Below the pieces are notes generated by a model, which was given only the letters and a program-made list of their open reading frames with translations, ran no database searches and was not told the DNA's origin. A DNA stretch of 64,000 nt from Pontimicrobium aquaticum (lineage in GTDB: Bacteria; Bacteroidota; Bacteroidia; Flavobacteriales; Flavobacteriaceae): NCBI RefSeq assembly GCF_005047595.1, contig NZ_SUPL01000008.1, positions 1 through 64,000 on the forward strand, written 5' to 3'. Both the position numbers and the translations under genes were made by a program. The stretch's first letter is position 1; each line of letters begins with the position of its first letter. This document shows positions 16,892 through 26,128 of this stretch, piece by piece.

Positions 16892-19800
16892 CTAATTATT
16901 GGATTTCGCTGGTTTAGAGAATGACGGAGGTACTACTTTTTTGCTGCCTTGTTTGTTAAGCATGTCAAGAACTTCTTTTACGGCACGTTCTAATTGAGGA
17001 TCTTTGCCTTTTGATAATGCCACAGCATCTTGTCTTACAGCAATATCGGGAGCTACACCTTCATTTTCAGCGACCCATTTGTTATTTATTGGGTCAAAAA
17101 CAGCGTTGTCAGGAGCTGTTAAAGCACCTCCATCTATTAAACTATAATGCACTGACGATTTTACCAATCCTCCCCAAGTTGTTGATCCAATTAATAGGCC
17201 AGCGTTTTGTTGTCTAAATACCCAAGGGAAAAAGTCGCCACCCGAACCCGAAAGTTCATTAATAAGCAGTGCTTTAGGGCCTAAAATTCCTGCTGGAAGT
17301 TGCATTGCTTTCCCATTAGGAACTTCATTAGTCAACCCAGCTCTTAGCGTTCTAGTCATTAAATCTACCATGTAATCATCTAATAAACCACCACCATTAA
17401 AGCGCTCGTCAATAACTGCTCCTTCTTTATCTTGTTGAGCAAAGAAATAACGATTGAAAGACACAAACCCTGCTCCACTTGTATTTGGCACCCAAACGTA
17501 AGCTAAACGCCCATTTGAAAGTTTATCTACCAATCGTCTGTTGTCCTCAACCCAAGCACGTTGTCTCAATCCATTTTCACTTCGAATAGGCTCTACAATT
17601 TCTTTCCATGCACCATTAAATTCTGGTTTGTCATTAATGTGTAAAGTGGTTTGTTTATCTAAAGTACCATCTAACAACTGAAATGGATTATCGTTTGCTG
17701 TTAAAGGTTGTCCATTAATACCAACAATGTAATGTCCTTCTTTTATGTTTAAACCTGGTTGGTCTAATGGGCTGCTTAATCCTGGATTCCAACTCTCGGT
17801 AGTATAAATGCGCGTGATTTGCCAACGGTTACTTTTTGCTTCTAAATCAGCTCCTAAAAGTCCAACTTTAGAGGTGTCAACATCTGGATAATCACCACCA
17901 AACACAAAGCTGTGACCAACAGACAACTCACCATTTAATTGATCTAAAATATAGGTTAAATCTGCTCTATGTTTAACGTATGCTACAAGAGGTGCATAAC
18001 GTTTGTAAACTTCGTTCCAATCACGTCCATGCATATTTGGATCGTAAAAATAATCACGCTCATAGCGCCAAGCTTCTTCAAACATTTGTTTCCATTCAGC
18101 AGATTTATCTAACTTCATTTGAAGATCAACTTTTACGTTTTCTCCTTTGCCTTTCGGAGCAGATGCATCTACAATTTGCCATCCTCCCATAACTTGTGCT
18201 AAAATCTTTTTTCTATCTGATGACATAGTAAATTGTCCAACACCAGACATAAATTCTTCAGCTTTATTATCATCAAGCTTATATTTTTGAACTGTTAAAC
18301 CTCTACTGTTAGGAATACGTTCCATTATAAATGCTGTACCTTTTGGACCAGCTATAATATTAGAATAATTTCTGACTGGAATGTCCAAAGCTAAGGTGCG
18401 CCTTTCAATATTATCAAAGTCAATTTTTATTGTTGTATCTTCTTTTTTCTCATCAGATTTAGCCTTGCCATCTTCTTTCTTTTCTTCTTTCTTTTCGGAT
18501 TCTTCTTCATCACTCTTTGGTTTAAAAGGTGAAGCATCATCGCTTTGCAAATTAATTACATAAGCAGCATATTCAGGATTTGCCGTCATAGCACTTGTAT
18601 TTGCCCAACCTGAACTTAGTGCAACATCAGTACTTGCTAAGAAATAAAGATGTTCTTGGTCGGCATCCCAAGCTGGTGCAAATGCATCGGCAAAAGGATT
18701 TGTAATGGATTGTGTTTTTCCTGAATCTAAAGACCAAAGGGTCACTTGTCTAAAATTATTTGAACCTGCTTTTGAATAAGCTAACCATTTTGAATCTGGA
18801 GACCAACTTAAACCTAAGCGACCACGCTCTAGATTATTACCACCAACATCAATGGTTTTTATGGAGCCCTCTGAAACGTTAACAACTCTAATTCTAACAT
18901 CATCATCAGTAAAGGCAATGTGTTTACCATCTGGAGACCAAGTAGGTTCCCATCCTAATTTTGACTCTCCTATAGAAATGCTTCTTGGAGCAGACATACC
19001 ATCTTGATTGGCAATTAGTAATTCGTATCCTTTACCACTTTTATCTGAAAACCATGCTACTTCATTGCCCTTTGGAGACCAAATTGGCGTTCTGTCTGCA
19101 ACGCCAGAACTCTCGGTCATATTTCTTGAATCCCCATTTTCAATTGGGACTGTAAAAATTTCACCTCTAGATTCCATAATAGCTCGCTTTCCTGTTGGCG
19201 ATAATGATACAGATCTAGCAAATCTACTAACATCTTCCCATTTGGTTGCAGCCCAAGGAAAATCACCAACAACATTAATGCTAAGTTGTTTAGTTGTATT
19301 TGAGTTAATATCCAAAGTATGTAAATAACCATCACGTTCAAACACAAGCGTATTATTATGACCTGAAAGTGATTTAATATCTGAGCCTTTAAAAGTTGTT
19401 ACTTGTTTTAACTGAGAGGTTTTTGTGTTAAACGACCAGATATTCATAACGAAATCTCTATCTGAAAGGAAGTAGATATTATCTCCCATCCAAATAGGTT
19501 TGATGTCAGTGGTTTTATTATTTGGTAGTAAAGTTTCTTTAGAATTATTGAGATTTAAAATAACTAATGGAGTGTTTTGACCACCTCTGTATGCACGCCA
19601 TTCTTCATCCCAGCGACTCATTCTATCAATAATCATTAGCTTTCCATCTTTTGAATAAGATCCACTTGTACTCCATTGTTTAGTAATTAGTGTTGAAGGA
19701 CCACCATTTACAGGAACTGTCCATAAACGATCAAAACCACTAGGAGCTGTGTCTCGACTAGAAGCATACAATATATGTTTGCCATCACTGGTCCAACCAC

Positions 19801-20125
19801 GTACTTGTGCTCCACTTGGATGCCAAGTCAATCTTGTAGCATCACCACCTTCAACTGAAACCACGTAAACAGCATTTGTACCAAAACGGTTTGATGTGAA
19901 GGCTATCCATTTTCCATCAGGTGAAAAATATGGATGCTGTTCTACTGCTGAGGTACTTGTTAGCCTTTTTACGTTTGAACCGTTGATATTAGCTATCCAA
20001 ACATCGCTTCCATAAGTAAAGGTAATTTGTGAGTCGTTAATATCTGGTTGACGTAAAAGTCTAGTGCCTTGAGCAAAACATGATATAGTAAATAATAGGA
20101 TGAAAACTTTTATTAAATGCTTCAT
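16892..20125 (-). CDS. Tricorn-like secreted protease (S41 family with beta-propeller and PDZ)
   Basis: A 1077-residue exported protein with a signal peptide (about 1-18). An N-terminal beta-propeller of PD40-type repeats (about 30-520, for example FSPDGKWIAFTSNR) is followed by a very acidic/lysine linker near 545-585. Then come the tricorn core, a PDZ-like segment (GLNIKEGHYIVGINGQPL) and the S41 catalytic region, with Ser961 in LSGSGGDFF and TTWGGLV downstream, as in tricorn protease. Tricorn-type enzymes cut peptides into very short products. An S9 peptidase follows by 18 bases, so the two probably act in sequence on extracytoplasmic peptides. Confidence 0.93.
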   Translation of the reverse strand: MKHLIKVFILLFTISCFAQGTRLLRQPDINDSQITFTYGSDVWIANINGSNVKRLTSTSAVEQHPYFSPDGKWIAFTSNRFGTNAVYVVSVEGGDATRLTWHPSGAQVRGWTSDGKHILYASSRDTAPSGFDRLWTVPVNGGPSTLITKQWSTSGSYSKDGKLMIIDRMSRWDEEWRAYRGGQNTPLVILNLNNSKETLLPNNKTTDIKPIWMGDNIYFLSDRDFVMNIWSFNTKTSQLKQVTTFKGSDIKSLSGHNNTLVFERDGYLHTLDINSNTTKQLSINVVGDFPWAATKWEDVSRFARSVSLSPTGKRAIMESRGEIFTVPIENGDSRNMTESSGVADRTPIWSPKGNEVAWFSDKSGKGYELLIANQDGMSAPRSISIGESKLGWEPTWSPDGKHIAFTDDDVRIRVVNVSEGSIKTIDVGGNNLERGRLGLSWSPDSKWLAYSKAGSNNFRQVTLWSLDSGKTQSITNPFADAFAPAWDADQEHLYFLASTDVALSSGWANTSAMTANPEYAAYVINLQSDDASPFKPKSDEEESEKKEEKKEDGKAKSDEKKEDTTIKIDFDNIERRTLALDIPVRNYSNIIAGPKGTAFIMERIPNSRGLTVQKYKLDDNKAEEFMSGVGQFTMSSDRKKILAQVMGGWQIVDASAPKGKGENVKVDLQMKLDKSAEWKQMFEEAWRYERDYFYDPNMHGRDWNEVYKRYAPLVAYVKHRADLTYILDQLNGELSVGHSFVFGGDYPDVDTSKVGLLGADLEAKSNRWQITRIYTTESWNPGLSSPLDQPGLNIKEGHYIVGINGQPLTANDNPFQLLDGTLDKQTTLHINDKPEFNGAWKEIVEPIRSENGLRQRAWVEDNRRLVDKLSNGRLAYVWVPNTSGAGFVSFNRYFFAQQDKEGAVIDERFNGGGLLDDYMVDLMTRTLRAGLTNEVPNGKAMQLPAGILGPKALLINELSGSGGDFFPWVFRQQNAGLLIGSTTWGGLVKSSVHYSLIDGGALTAPDNAVFDPINNKWVAENEGVAPDIAVRQDAVALSKGKDPQLERAVKEVLDMLNKQGSKKVVPPSFSKPAKSNN

Positions 20126-20153
20126 GGTAATTCTTATTAGTTATTTATAATAT

Positions 20154-20465
20154 TTAAATATCGTTTTCAATAAACCCAACAATTACATTTACACCTCCAG
20201 TAGCAAAGTTGGATAGATCGTTAACGGTGGCCCGTCCTTCGGGAGAAGCCATAGTTTCTTGCATTTGTTCAGGGCTTGTAAAATACAGTTCAGCCATTCG
20301 ATAATAATCGGCTTTTTGACCATCTGGAGTTCCTTGTAATTTAGTTATTTCAATTTTAGATACTCCTTTCATGGTTGCAGCAAGTGGTAAGTGTTTTTCT
20401 TTGTAGTACTTTTCAAAAGCTTTAGGATCCGCCGGATGTTTGTATAGAACAGTTAGTTTTTGCAT
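20154..20465 (-). CDS. EthD family small protein
   Basis: A 103-residue protein of the EthD dimeric alpha-beta barrel family. It has the opening MQKLTVLYKHPADPKAF, the family motif YYKEKHLPLA, and a closing beta segment VNVIVGFIE. Members are cytosolic and their role is mostly unknown (named from an ether-degradation cluster). It has no signal peptide, which is odd among its exported neighbours. It sits 42 bases after the BNR-propeller gene and 28 before the tricorn gene. Confidence 0.88.
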   Translation of the reverse strand: MQKLTVLYKHPADPKAFEKYYKEKHLPLAATMKGVSKIEITKLQGTPDGQKADYYRMAELYFTSPEQMQETMASPEGRATVNDLSNFATGGVNVIVGFIENDI

Positions 20466-20507
20466 GATGTTTGTTTTTTAGTTATTTTAATTTGATTAGT
20501 GTAGAAA

Positions 20508-23500
20508 TTAATTTTTAATGATAATGGCAGGCAAGTTTAAGTCTTTAAACTGTTTGTTATATATTGCCATTTCAGTATTTATTATAGCATCACGCTCTTC
20601 TTTAAAAGTGTTCCATTGTTTCATTAAATCGTTTAGTCTTTCTTTGGAACCTTGCGTTACCTTAGGTTCGTCAACATCTATAAACCCTTTTAAATGCATT
20701 AATTGAGAATTTAATTTATTATTGAAATTGATAACATCTTGAAACGTTTTTTGCTTAGGTTGAATTAAGTTTTCTTCCCAAGTGGTAATACGTTCGACAA
20801 GGGTTTTACCTTTATCTAGTAAGTCTTTTGCTGTATCGTTATCTTTTAAAAGTTTTGCATAAATTTTAAGTTGCGATTTCGCAGAACGCATGTTATTTAC
20901 AGATTCATGAATGTCTCTAATGGTGTTTTCAATTTCCAATAAAACAGTTTGTTGCTCTTTAAAATCTGCAGGGTTAGATTTTACATTTGGATTTGGTAAA
21001 ATGGTCACTTCAGTTTCAGATTGACCTCCATTTTCAAGAGTTAATCGTAACGTATAATTTCCAGGTGCTACATTAGAACCTGAATAACCACCATGCACAA
21101 AAACGTTCTCAACGCCTGGTAGTTGTTCTCTTTGAAAATTCCATGTAAAACGATTGTAACCTTTTTTAGCAGGCAACATTTGTGGAGCAGAAGGGCCACC
21201 TTCCCAAGATTTGAACTCTTTGTCCTTCTTACTAGATATAGTTCTTATTACTTTTCCAGCTTCAAGAACTTCAAGTTTCAATTCTAGTGTATCAATATCT
21301 TTAGCTAAAAAATAATCAAACGTGACACCACTTTTTGGGTTTTGTCCCACACCAGGAACAAATCGACTTGTGCTTCCTCCAAATATGCGATAAGTGTCTT
21401 TTGGTTTAAAAACTTGAATAGCTGAGTTATTGCCTTTTTTGATGTTTTGAATAGCTCCTAAATCATCTAAAATCCAGAAAGAACGTCCAGCAGTTGCTAC
21501 TACCAAATCATTATCCTGAATGACTAAATCATTAATGGCTACTATTGGTAAATTTAATTGATATTGTTGCCAATTAGCGCCATCATCTAGTGAAATATAA
21601 AGTCCAGTTTCAGTGCCAGCGTATAATAAACCTCTTCTTTTTTTGTCTTCTCTAACTACGCGGACGAATCCATGAGGGTCGTTAAATCCATTTACAATTT
21701 TTGTCCATGATTGTCCGTAATTATTTGTTTTAAAGACATAAGGCTTTAAGTCCATAGACTTATATCTCATAACCACTATGTAAGCAGTAGCAGGATTGTG
21801 AGGAGACACTTCAATGCTATTAATAATGCCATCAGAAATGCCTTTAGGTGTGATATTTGTCCAGTTCTGTCCTCCATCTTTTGTAATGTGAAGTAGGCCA
21901 TCATCGCTTCCAGCATATAAAACACCTTGTTCGTGTGGAGATTCAACTAACGACATTAAGGTATTATAGTTTTCACCACCAGCCGCTTCATTGGTGTATG
22001 GTCCGCCACCAGGACCTTGTTTGTCTTTTTCGTTTTTAGTTAAATCTGGGCTTACCACGTTCCAACTATTACCACCATCTTGGGTTTTAAAAACCACATT
22101 TCCTGCATGGTATATAGTGCTTCTATCATGAGGAGAGCTAATGATTGGTGCATTCCAATTATAACGATATTTAAAATCTTTAGGTTGAATACTTAAGCCT
22201 AATTCAGGATATTCTTTGATTGGTTTTGAGGTGTTTGCTGAGGTTACAAAACGTTCAATAATTCCTTGATAACAGCCACCATACACATGTTCAGGATTAT
22301 CAGGGTCGAATGCTAAAAAAGCGCTCTCACAACCAGCTACAGAATGCCAATCTTTCCAATCAATACCTCCATCATTAGTGCGGCTTTTAATAGAGATTGC
22401 TGAATTGTCCTGCTGCCCACCATATACATTATAAGGCACAAGGTTATCTGTAATGACACGATAGAATTGTGCTGTTGGTTGGTTTTCTTGTGTGCTCCAG
22501 CTTTTTCCTCCATTAAACGATATGTTTGCGCCTCCATCGTTAGAGTTAATCATATTGTTATTGTCATTTGGATTTATCCATAAATGGTGATTATCACCAT
22601 GAGGCACAGAAATATTACTAAAACTTTTTCCGCCATCAATAGATTTTAATACAGGCGCGTTTAATACATACACTACATTTTCATTTTGAGGGTCGGCAAA
22701 AATCTCCATATAATACCAAGAACGCGTAATTGTAACACGATCTGAATTTACTTGTTTCCAAGATTTACCAGCATTATCTGAACGATACACACCAGCTTTT
22801 GTTCCTTCGGCTTCAATGACTGCAAAAACTTTTTCAGGATTTGCACGAGATACCGAAATTCCAGATTTACCAAAATCTTCTGGTAAGCCTGCTTTCATTT
22901 TATTCCATGTTGTTCCTCCATCAGTCGACTTATATAACCCAGAATCTTTTCCACCAGATTCCATCGTCCAAGGATAGCGACGATGTTGCCACATAGCAGC
23001 ATAAAGAATTCGTGGATTAGTCATATCCATAGATAGGGATGATGCTCCAGTAGTTTCATTTACATAAAGAATGCGTTCCCAATTATTTCCGCCATCTGTG
23101 GTGCGATACACACCTCGCTCTGTTGAAGGACCATATTGTGCACCTTGGGCAGTGATATAAATAACATCTGGATTTGTTGGATGTATAATGACATCAGAAA
23201 TATGTCTGGAATTGTCTAATCCAATATGCGTCCATGTTTTTCCAGCATCTGTTGACTTGTAAACACCATCTCCCATTGAGGTCATTACGCCTCTTGCGGC
23301 ATGTTCACCCATTCCAGCAACAACTACGTTTGGGTCGCTCTCAGACACAGCAATTGCTCCAACAGTTCCAGTTTTTAAAAAACCATCAGACACATTGAGC
23401 CATGTTATACCACCATCAATAGTTTTCCAGATGCCTCCGCCTGTAGTTCCCATATAATAGGTGTTTGGTTGACCTACGACTCCTGTAGAGGTAACGCTTC

Positions 23501-23660
23501 GCCCACCGCGAAAGGGTCCAATATTTCGCCATTTTAAATGATGAAATTCTTTGTCATTAACAAATTCTGTAGGTTCTTTTTCTTTTTTCTTACTTCTTTG
23601 GGCTTCAGTATGTATAGGTAATAGCAAAAAACTCAGGGCGATGAGTTTTAAAGTTTTCAT
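20508..23660 (-). CDS. Exported BNR/sortilin-type beta-propeller protein
   Basis: A 1050-residue secreted protein with a signal peptide (about 1-20) and many BNR/Asp-box repeats, recognisable as [48 protein letters not shown] and so on through the first 650 residues. This is the VPS10/sortilin-like or sialidase-like propeller layout. Such proteins are often labelled glycosyl hydrolase, but no catalytic residues can be recognised, so a binding role is as likely. The C-terminal 300 residues hold a beta domain followed by a helical segment (around [18 protein letters not shown]). It lies in a run of secreted peptidases. Confidence 0.85.
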   Translation of the reverse strand: MKTLKLIALSFLLLPIHTEAQRSKKKEKEPTEFVNDKEFHHLKWRNIGPFRGGRSVTSTGVVGQPNTYYMGTTGGGIWKTIDGGITWLNVSDGFLKTGTVGAIAVSESDPNVVVAGMGEHAARGVMTSMGDGVYKSTDAGKTWTHIGLDNSRHISDVIIHPTNPDVIYITAQGAQYGPSTERGVYRTTDGGNNWERILYVNETTGASSLSMDMTNPRILYAAMWQHRRYPWTMESGGKDSGLYKSTDGGTTWNKMKAGLPEDFGKSGISVSRANPEKVFAVIEAEGTKAGVYRSDNAGKSWKQVNSDRVTITRSWYYMEIFADPQNENVVYVLNAPVLKSIDGGKSFSNISVPHGDNHHLWINPNDNNNMINSNDGGANISFNGGKSWSTQENQPTAQFYRVITDNLVPYNVYGGQQDNSAISIKSRTNDGGIDWKDWHSVAGCESAFLAFDPDNPEHVYGGCYQGIIERFVTSANTSKPIKEYPELGLSIQPKDFKYRYNWNAPIISSPHDRSTIYHAGNVVFKTQDGGNSWNVVSPDLTKNEKDKQGPGGGPYTNEAAGGENYNTLMSLVESPHEQGVLYAGSDDGLLHITKDGGQNWTNITPKGISDGIINSIEVSPHNPATAYIVVMRYKSMDLKPYVFKTNNYGQSWTKIVNGFNDPHGFVRVVREDKKRRGLLYAGTETGLYISLDDGANWQQYQLNLPIVAINDLVIQDNDLVVATAGRSFWILDDLGAIQNIKKGNNSAIQVFKPKDTYRIFGGSTSRFVPGVGQNPKSGVTFDYFLAKDIDTLELKLEVLEAGKVIRTISSKKDKEFKSWEGGPSAPQMLPAKKGYNRFTWNFQREQLPGVENVFVHGGYSGSNVAPGNYTLRLTLENGGQSETEVTILPNPNVKSNPADFKEQQTVLLEIENTIRDIHESVNNMRSAKSQLKIYAKLLKDNDTAKDLLDKGKTLVERITTWEENLIQPKQKTFQDVINFNNKLNSQLMHLKGFIDVDEPKVTQGSKERLNDLMKQWNTFKEERDAIINTEMAIYNKQFKDLNLPAIIIKN

Positions 23661-23681
23661 GTGGTTGGTTGGTTTAAAATG

Positions 23682-24266
23682 TTATATTCTTGTTATATTC
23701 TTAATAATTATTGGTTCTAATAGTTGTTGGTTTTTATTGGCTCCAGATTGAATTTTTAAAACAATATCCATGCCTTTGGTGACTTTACCAAAAGCAGCAA
23801 AACCTAAGCCATCATTATGACGTTTTCCACCAAAATCTAATTCAGGTTGATTGTTTATACAAATAAAAAAACTACTAGTTGCAGTATTGGCACTAGATCG
23901 TGCCATGGAGATTGTTCCGTTTTTATGAAGAATATTTGTTTTATCAGTAGTTTCTAAAACTATTGGGTTAAAAGATTTTGAATTATCTACAAAGCCACCT
24001 TGAATAACTTCAATTTTAATATCTCTTTCGGCTTCATTTTCAGGAGTGCAAACTCTAAAAAAAGTAGAGTTTTCGTAAAGGTTGTTGTCAACATACTTCA
24101 TAAAATTTGTCACAGTAATAGGAGCTTTATCTGGGTAAAGCTCAATGACTATATCACCCAATGTTGTTTCAATTTTACATTGAATGTTATTTTGGGAGTT
24201 TGCATAAAACGACACTAAAAATAGCAAGTATGCTATTTTAAAGAATCTTAATGGACTATTTTTCAT
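23682..24266 (-). CDS. Exported cyclophilin-type peptidyl-prolyl isomerase
   Basis: A 194-residue cyclophilin with an N-terminal signal peptide (about 1-25, ending NSQN), hence periplasmic or exported. The domain covers about 30-192 and shows TLGDIVIELYPDKAPITVTNF at its start, IQGGF in place of the usual MVQGG, SSFFICINNQPELD and FAAFGKVTKGMDIV. The isomerase arginine region (FFRVCTPEN) is present. It is the first gene of the minus-strand run leading into the propeller protein and the proteases, consistent with a folding helper for exported proteins. Confidence 0.92.
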   Translation of the reverse strand: MKNSPLRFFKIAYLLFLVSFYANSQNNIQCKIETTLGDIVIELYPDKAPITVTNFMKYVDNNLYENSTFFRVCTPENEAERDIKIEVIQGGFVDNSKSFNPIVLETTDKTNILHKNGTISMARSSANTATSSFFICINNQPELDFGGKRHNDGLGFAAFGKVTKGMDIVLKIQSGANKNQQLLEPIIIKNITRI

Positions 24267-24345
24267 GTTTTTGATTTCTATAAAGATAGAAAAAGCACGA
24301 CAATTTTTATAAATTACTTATATTAAGTATGCACTCTTATGTTTA

Positions 24346-24867
24346 CTAAAAATCCTTTCTTATTTTTTTAAAGGCAATTCTAAGTTGGGCTTCAACTGTT
24401 TTTATTGATATATTAAGCCTTTTAGCTATTTCTTTTTGTTTTAAGATTTCTTGTTTGCTAAGCAATAAAATTTCTTTACAACGTTTGGGGAGTTTATCAA
24501 CCAAAGCTTTTATTCGTTGCTTTTTTTGATTCAAAAGATTATCATCTACTTCAATTTGAGATATAAAACTTTCATATTTTAAATCTTCAAGTAATTTGTC
24601 ATTCTTTTTTTGCTTTCTATATATGTCACAGTACTTATTATAAGCAGATTTAAACAAATAAGCTTTCAATGAAGTATTTATTGTAATGGATTCTCTTTTT
24701 ATCCAAAGAGTTACAAATGTGTTTTGTACTATATCCTCAGCTTTAGATTTATCATTTGTAAACTGAGCAATATATGAATAAAGGGGTTCATAGTAGAGTT
24801 CAAATACTTTCTTAAAAGATAGGCTATCTCTATTTTGTATTTGTTTCCAAAGAACTTTATCGTTCAT
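24346..24867 (-). CDS. ECF-type RNA polymerase sigma factor (FecI-like)
   Basis: A 173-residue extracytoplasmic-function sigma factor with region 2 (about 20-90, with DKSKAEDIVQNTFVTLW) and region 4 (about 115-170, with LPKRCKEILLLSKQEILKQKEIA then an HTH). In Bacteroidota these work with a FecR anti-sigma and a TonB-linked receptor with an STN domain to switch on uptake genes. All three are here, but the sigma gene diverges from the FecR gene instead of preceding it on the same strand. Confidence 0.95.
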   Translation of the reverse strand: MNDKVLWKQIQNRDSLSFKKVFELYYEPLYSYIAQFTNDKSKAEDIVQNTFVTLWIKRESITINTSLKAYLFKSAYNKYCDIYRKQKKNDKLLEDLKYESFISQIEVDDNLLNQKKQRIKALVDKLPKRCKEILLLSKQEILKQKEIAKRLNISIKTVEAQLRIAFKKIRKDF

Positions 24868-24984
24868 AATAGTTATGTAAAGAAGCTAAAAAATGTTGTT
24901 TAAAGTTTAAAAGTAAAAAAAAAAGGAATATTTATTTAAGGGTATTCTTACTTTTTTGCGTCAACTAATAAAACCAGAAAGAAT
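24868..24984. promoter_or_regulatory. Divergent control region of the sigma/anti-sigma pair
   Basis: This 117-base gap separates the ECF sigma (minus) and FecR (plus) genes. It contains a very long A run, an imperfect inverted repeat (GAATA at about 24926 with TATTC at about 24943) and the stretch GGGTATTCTTACTTTTTTGCG, reminiscent of sequences found ahead of FecI/FecR genes in this phylum. An autoregulated ECF promoter is plausible but not proven. Confidence 0.3.
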
Positions 24985-26109
24985 TTGGAAGAACATATTA
25001 TTAAATATTTAACGGGTACAATTTCAAATAAGGAACTTAACGATTTAAAGAATTGGGTACAAGCTCCTGAAAATAAGAAGTTGTTTTTAGATTTTGTAAA
25101 AACAAATCAAGAATTAGACCTAGCGTATAGTTTAATAGATACTGATTTAGCTTTTTTACAAGTCAAAAGATTAATAACAAGTAAAGAGTCTAGACCTTTT
25201 ATAAGAGTTTTAAAATATGCTGCTATTATATTACTGTTTTTTAGTATTGGATTTAGTTTTTATTCATCCTTTGTTAAGGATGAAAATTTAACTAAAAATA
25301 ATATTGCCTTGAGATTAGGTAATGGAGATTTAAAGGTTATTGATGAAAGAAAAGAAATCGAAATTAGAAATCATAAAGGAGATATTATTGCAAGATATGA
25401 TGGAGAAGTATTGTTGTATGTTATAGGTGTTAACAAAGATTTCAAAAACACACATCATGAATTAACAGTTTCATATGGTAAGCAATTTACTGTGCAACTA
25501 TCTGATGGTTCACTGGTTTTTGTCAATTCAGGCAGTAAATTAGAATTTCCAATCGCTTTAAATAATAAAGCGACACGAAATGTTTTTTTAGAAGGAGAAG
25601 CGTTTTTTGAAGTTAAAAAAAATAAATTGGCACCTTTTATCGTGCATACTAAAGACATGAATGTACAGGTTTTAGGGACAAAGTTTAATGTGTTAAGTTA
25701 CCAAAATGACAAGAATACATCAGTTGTTTTAAAGGAAGGAAGTGTTGGAATAACTAAATCTTCTGAGGCTTTCAATAAAAAAAATGGTGTAGTTATTACA
25801 TCTGGAGAGCAGGTTGTTTTTGAAGATGACACTTTTTTAGTAAATAAGGTTAGTGTAGAAAAGTATGTAGCATGGAAAGATGGGTATTTGTTTTTTAAAA
25901 ATGACAAGTTTGAAGATATTATTAAAAAATTAGAACGGTATTACAACATTGATATAGAAAATGATTATGTAGAGCTTAACGATATTAGATTTACTGGGAG
26001 TTTTACAAAAGAACCTGTAAATGAAGTGTTGGATGTCTTCACAGAGTTATCGCCATTTAAATATCAAGTAAATGGGAATAAAGTAGTAATTAAATCAATT
26101 GTTAAGTAA
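24985..26109 (+). CDS. FecR-family anti-sigma factor
   Basis: A 374-residue membrane regulator. A cytosolic sigma-binding part (about 1-70, HIIKYLTGTISNKEL) is followed by one transmembrane helix (about 75-95, AAIILLFFSIGFSFY). Then come a periplasmic FecR domain (about 165-270, with YGKQFTVQLSDGSLVFVNSG and GEAFFEVKK) and a C-terminal DUF4974/STN-like region (about 305-372, with FTGSFTKEPVNEVLDVF). The start is TTG at 24985; no better ATG exists nearby. It diverges from its sigma gene and is followed 19 bases later by the receptor-like gene. Confidence 0.93.
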   Translation: MEEHIIKYLTGTISNKELNDLKNWVQAPENKKLFLDFVKTNQELDLAYSLIDTDLAFLQVKRLITSKESRPFIRVLKYAAIILLFFSIGFSFYSSFVKDENLTKNNIALRLGNGDLKVIDERKEIEIRNHKGDIIARYDGEVLLYVIGVNKDFKNTHHELTVSYGKQFTVQLSDGSLVFVNSGSKLEFPIALNNKATRNVFLEGEAFFEVKKNKLAPFIVHTKDMNVQVLGTKFNVLSYQNDKNTSVVLKEGSVGITKSSEAFNKKNGVVITSGEQVVFEDDTFLVNKVSVEKYVAWKDGYLFFKNDKFEDIIKKLERYYNIDIENDYVELNDIRFTGSFTKEPVNEVLDVFTELSPFKYQVNGNKVVIKSIVK

Positions 26110-26128
26110 AATAAAAAAATACAAGAGT

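Noticed and set aside
16892-20125. Interpretation as a TolB protein
   Set aside because: The propeller repeats resemble TolB, but the S41 active site (Ser961 in GSGGD) and PDZ region identify a tricorn-type protease.
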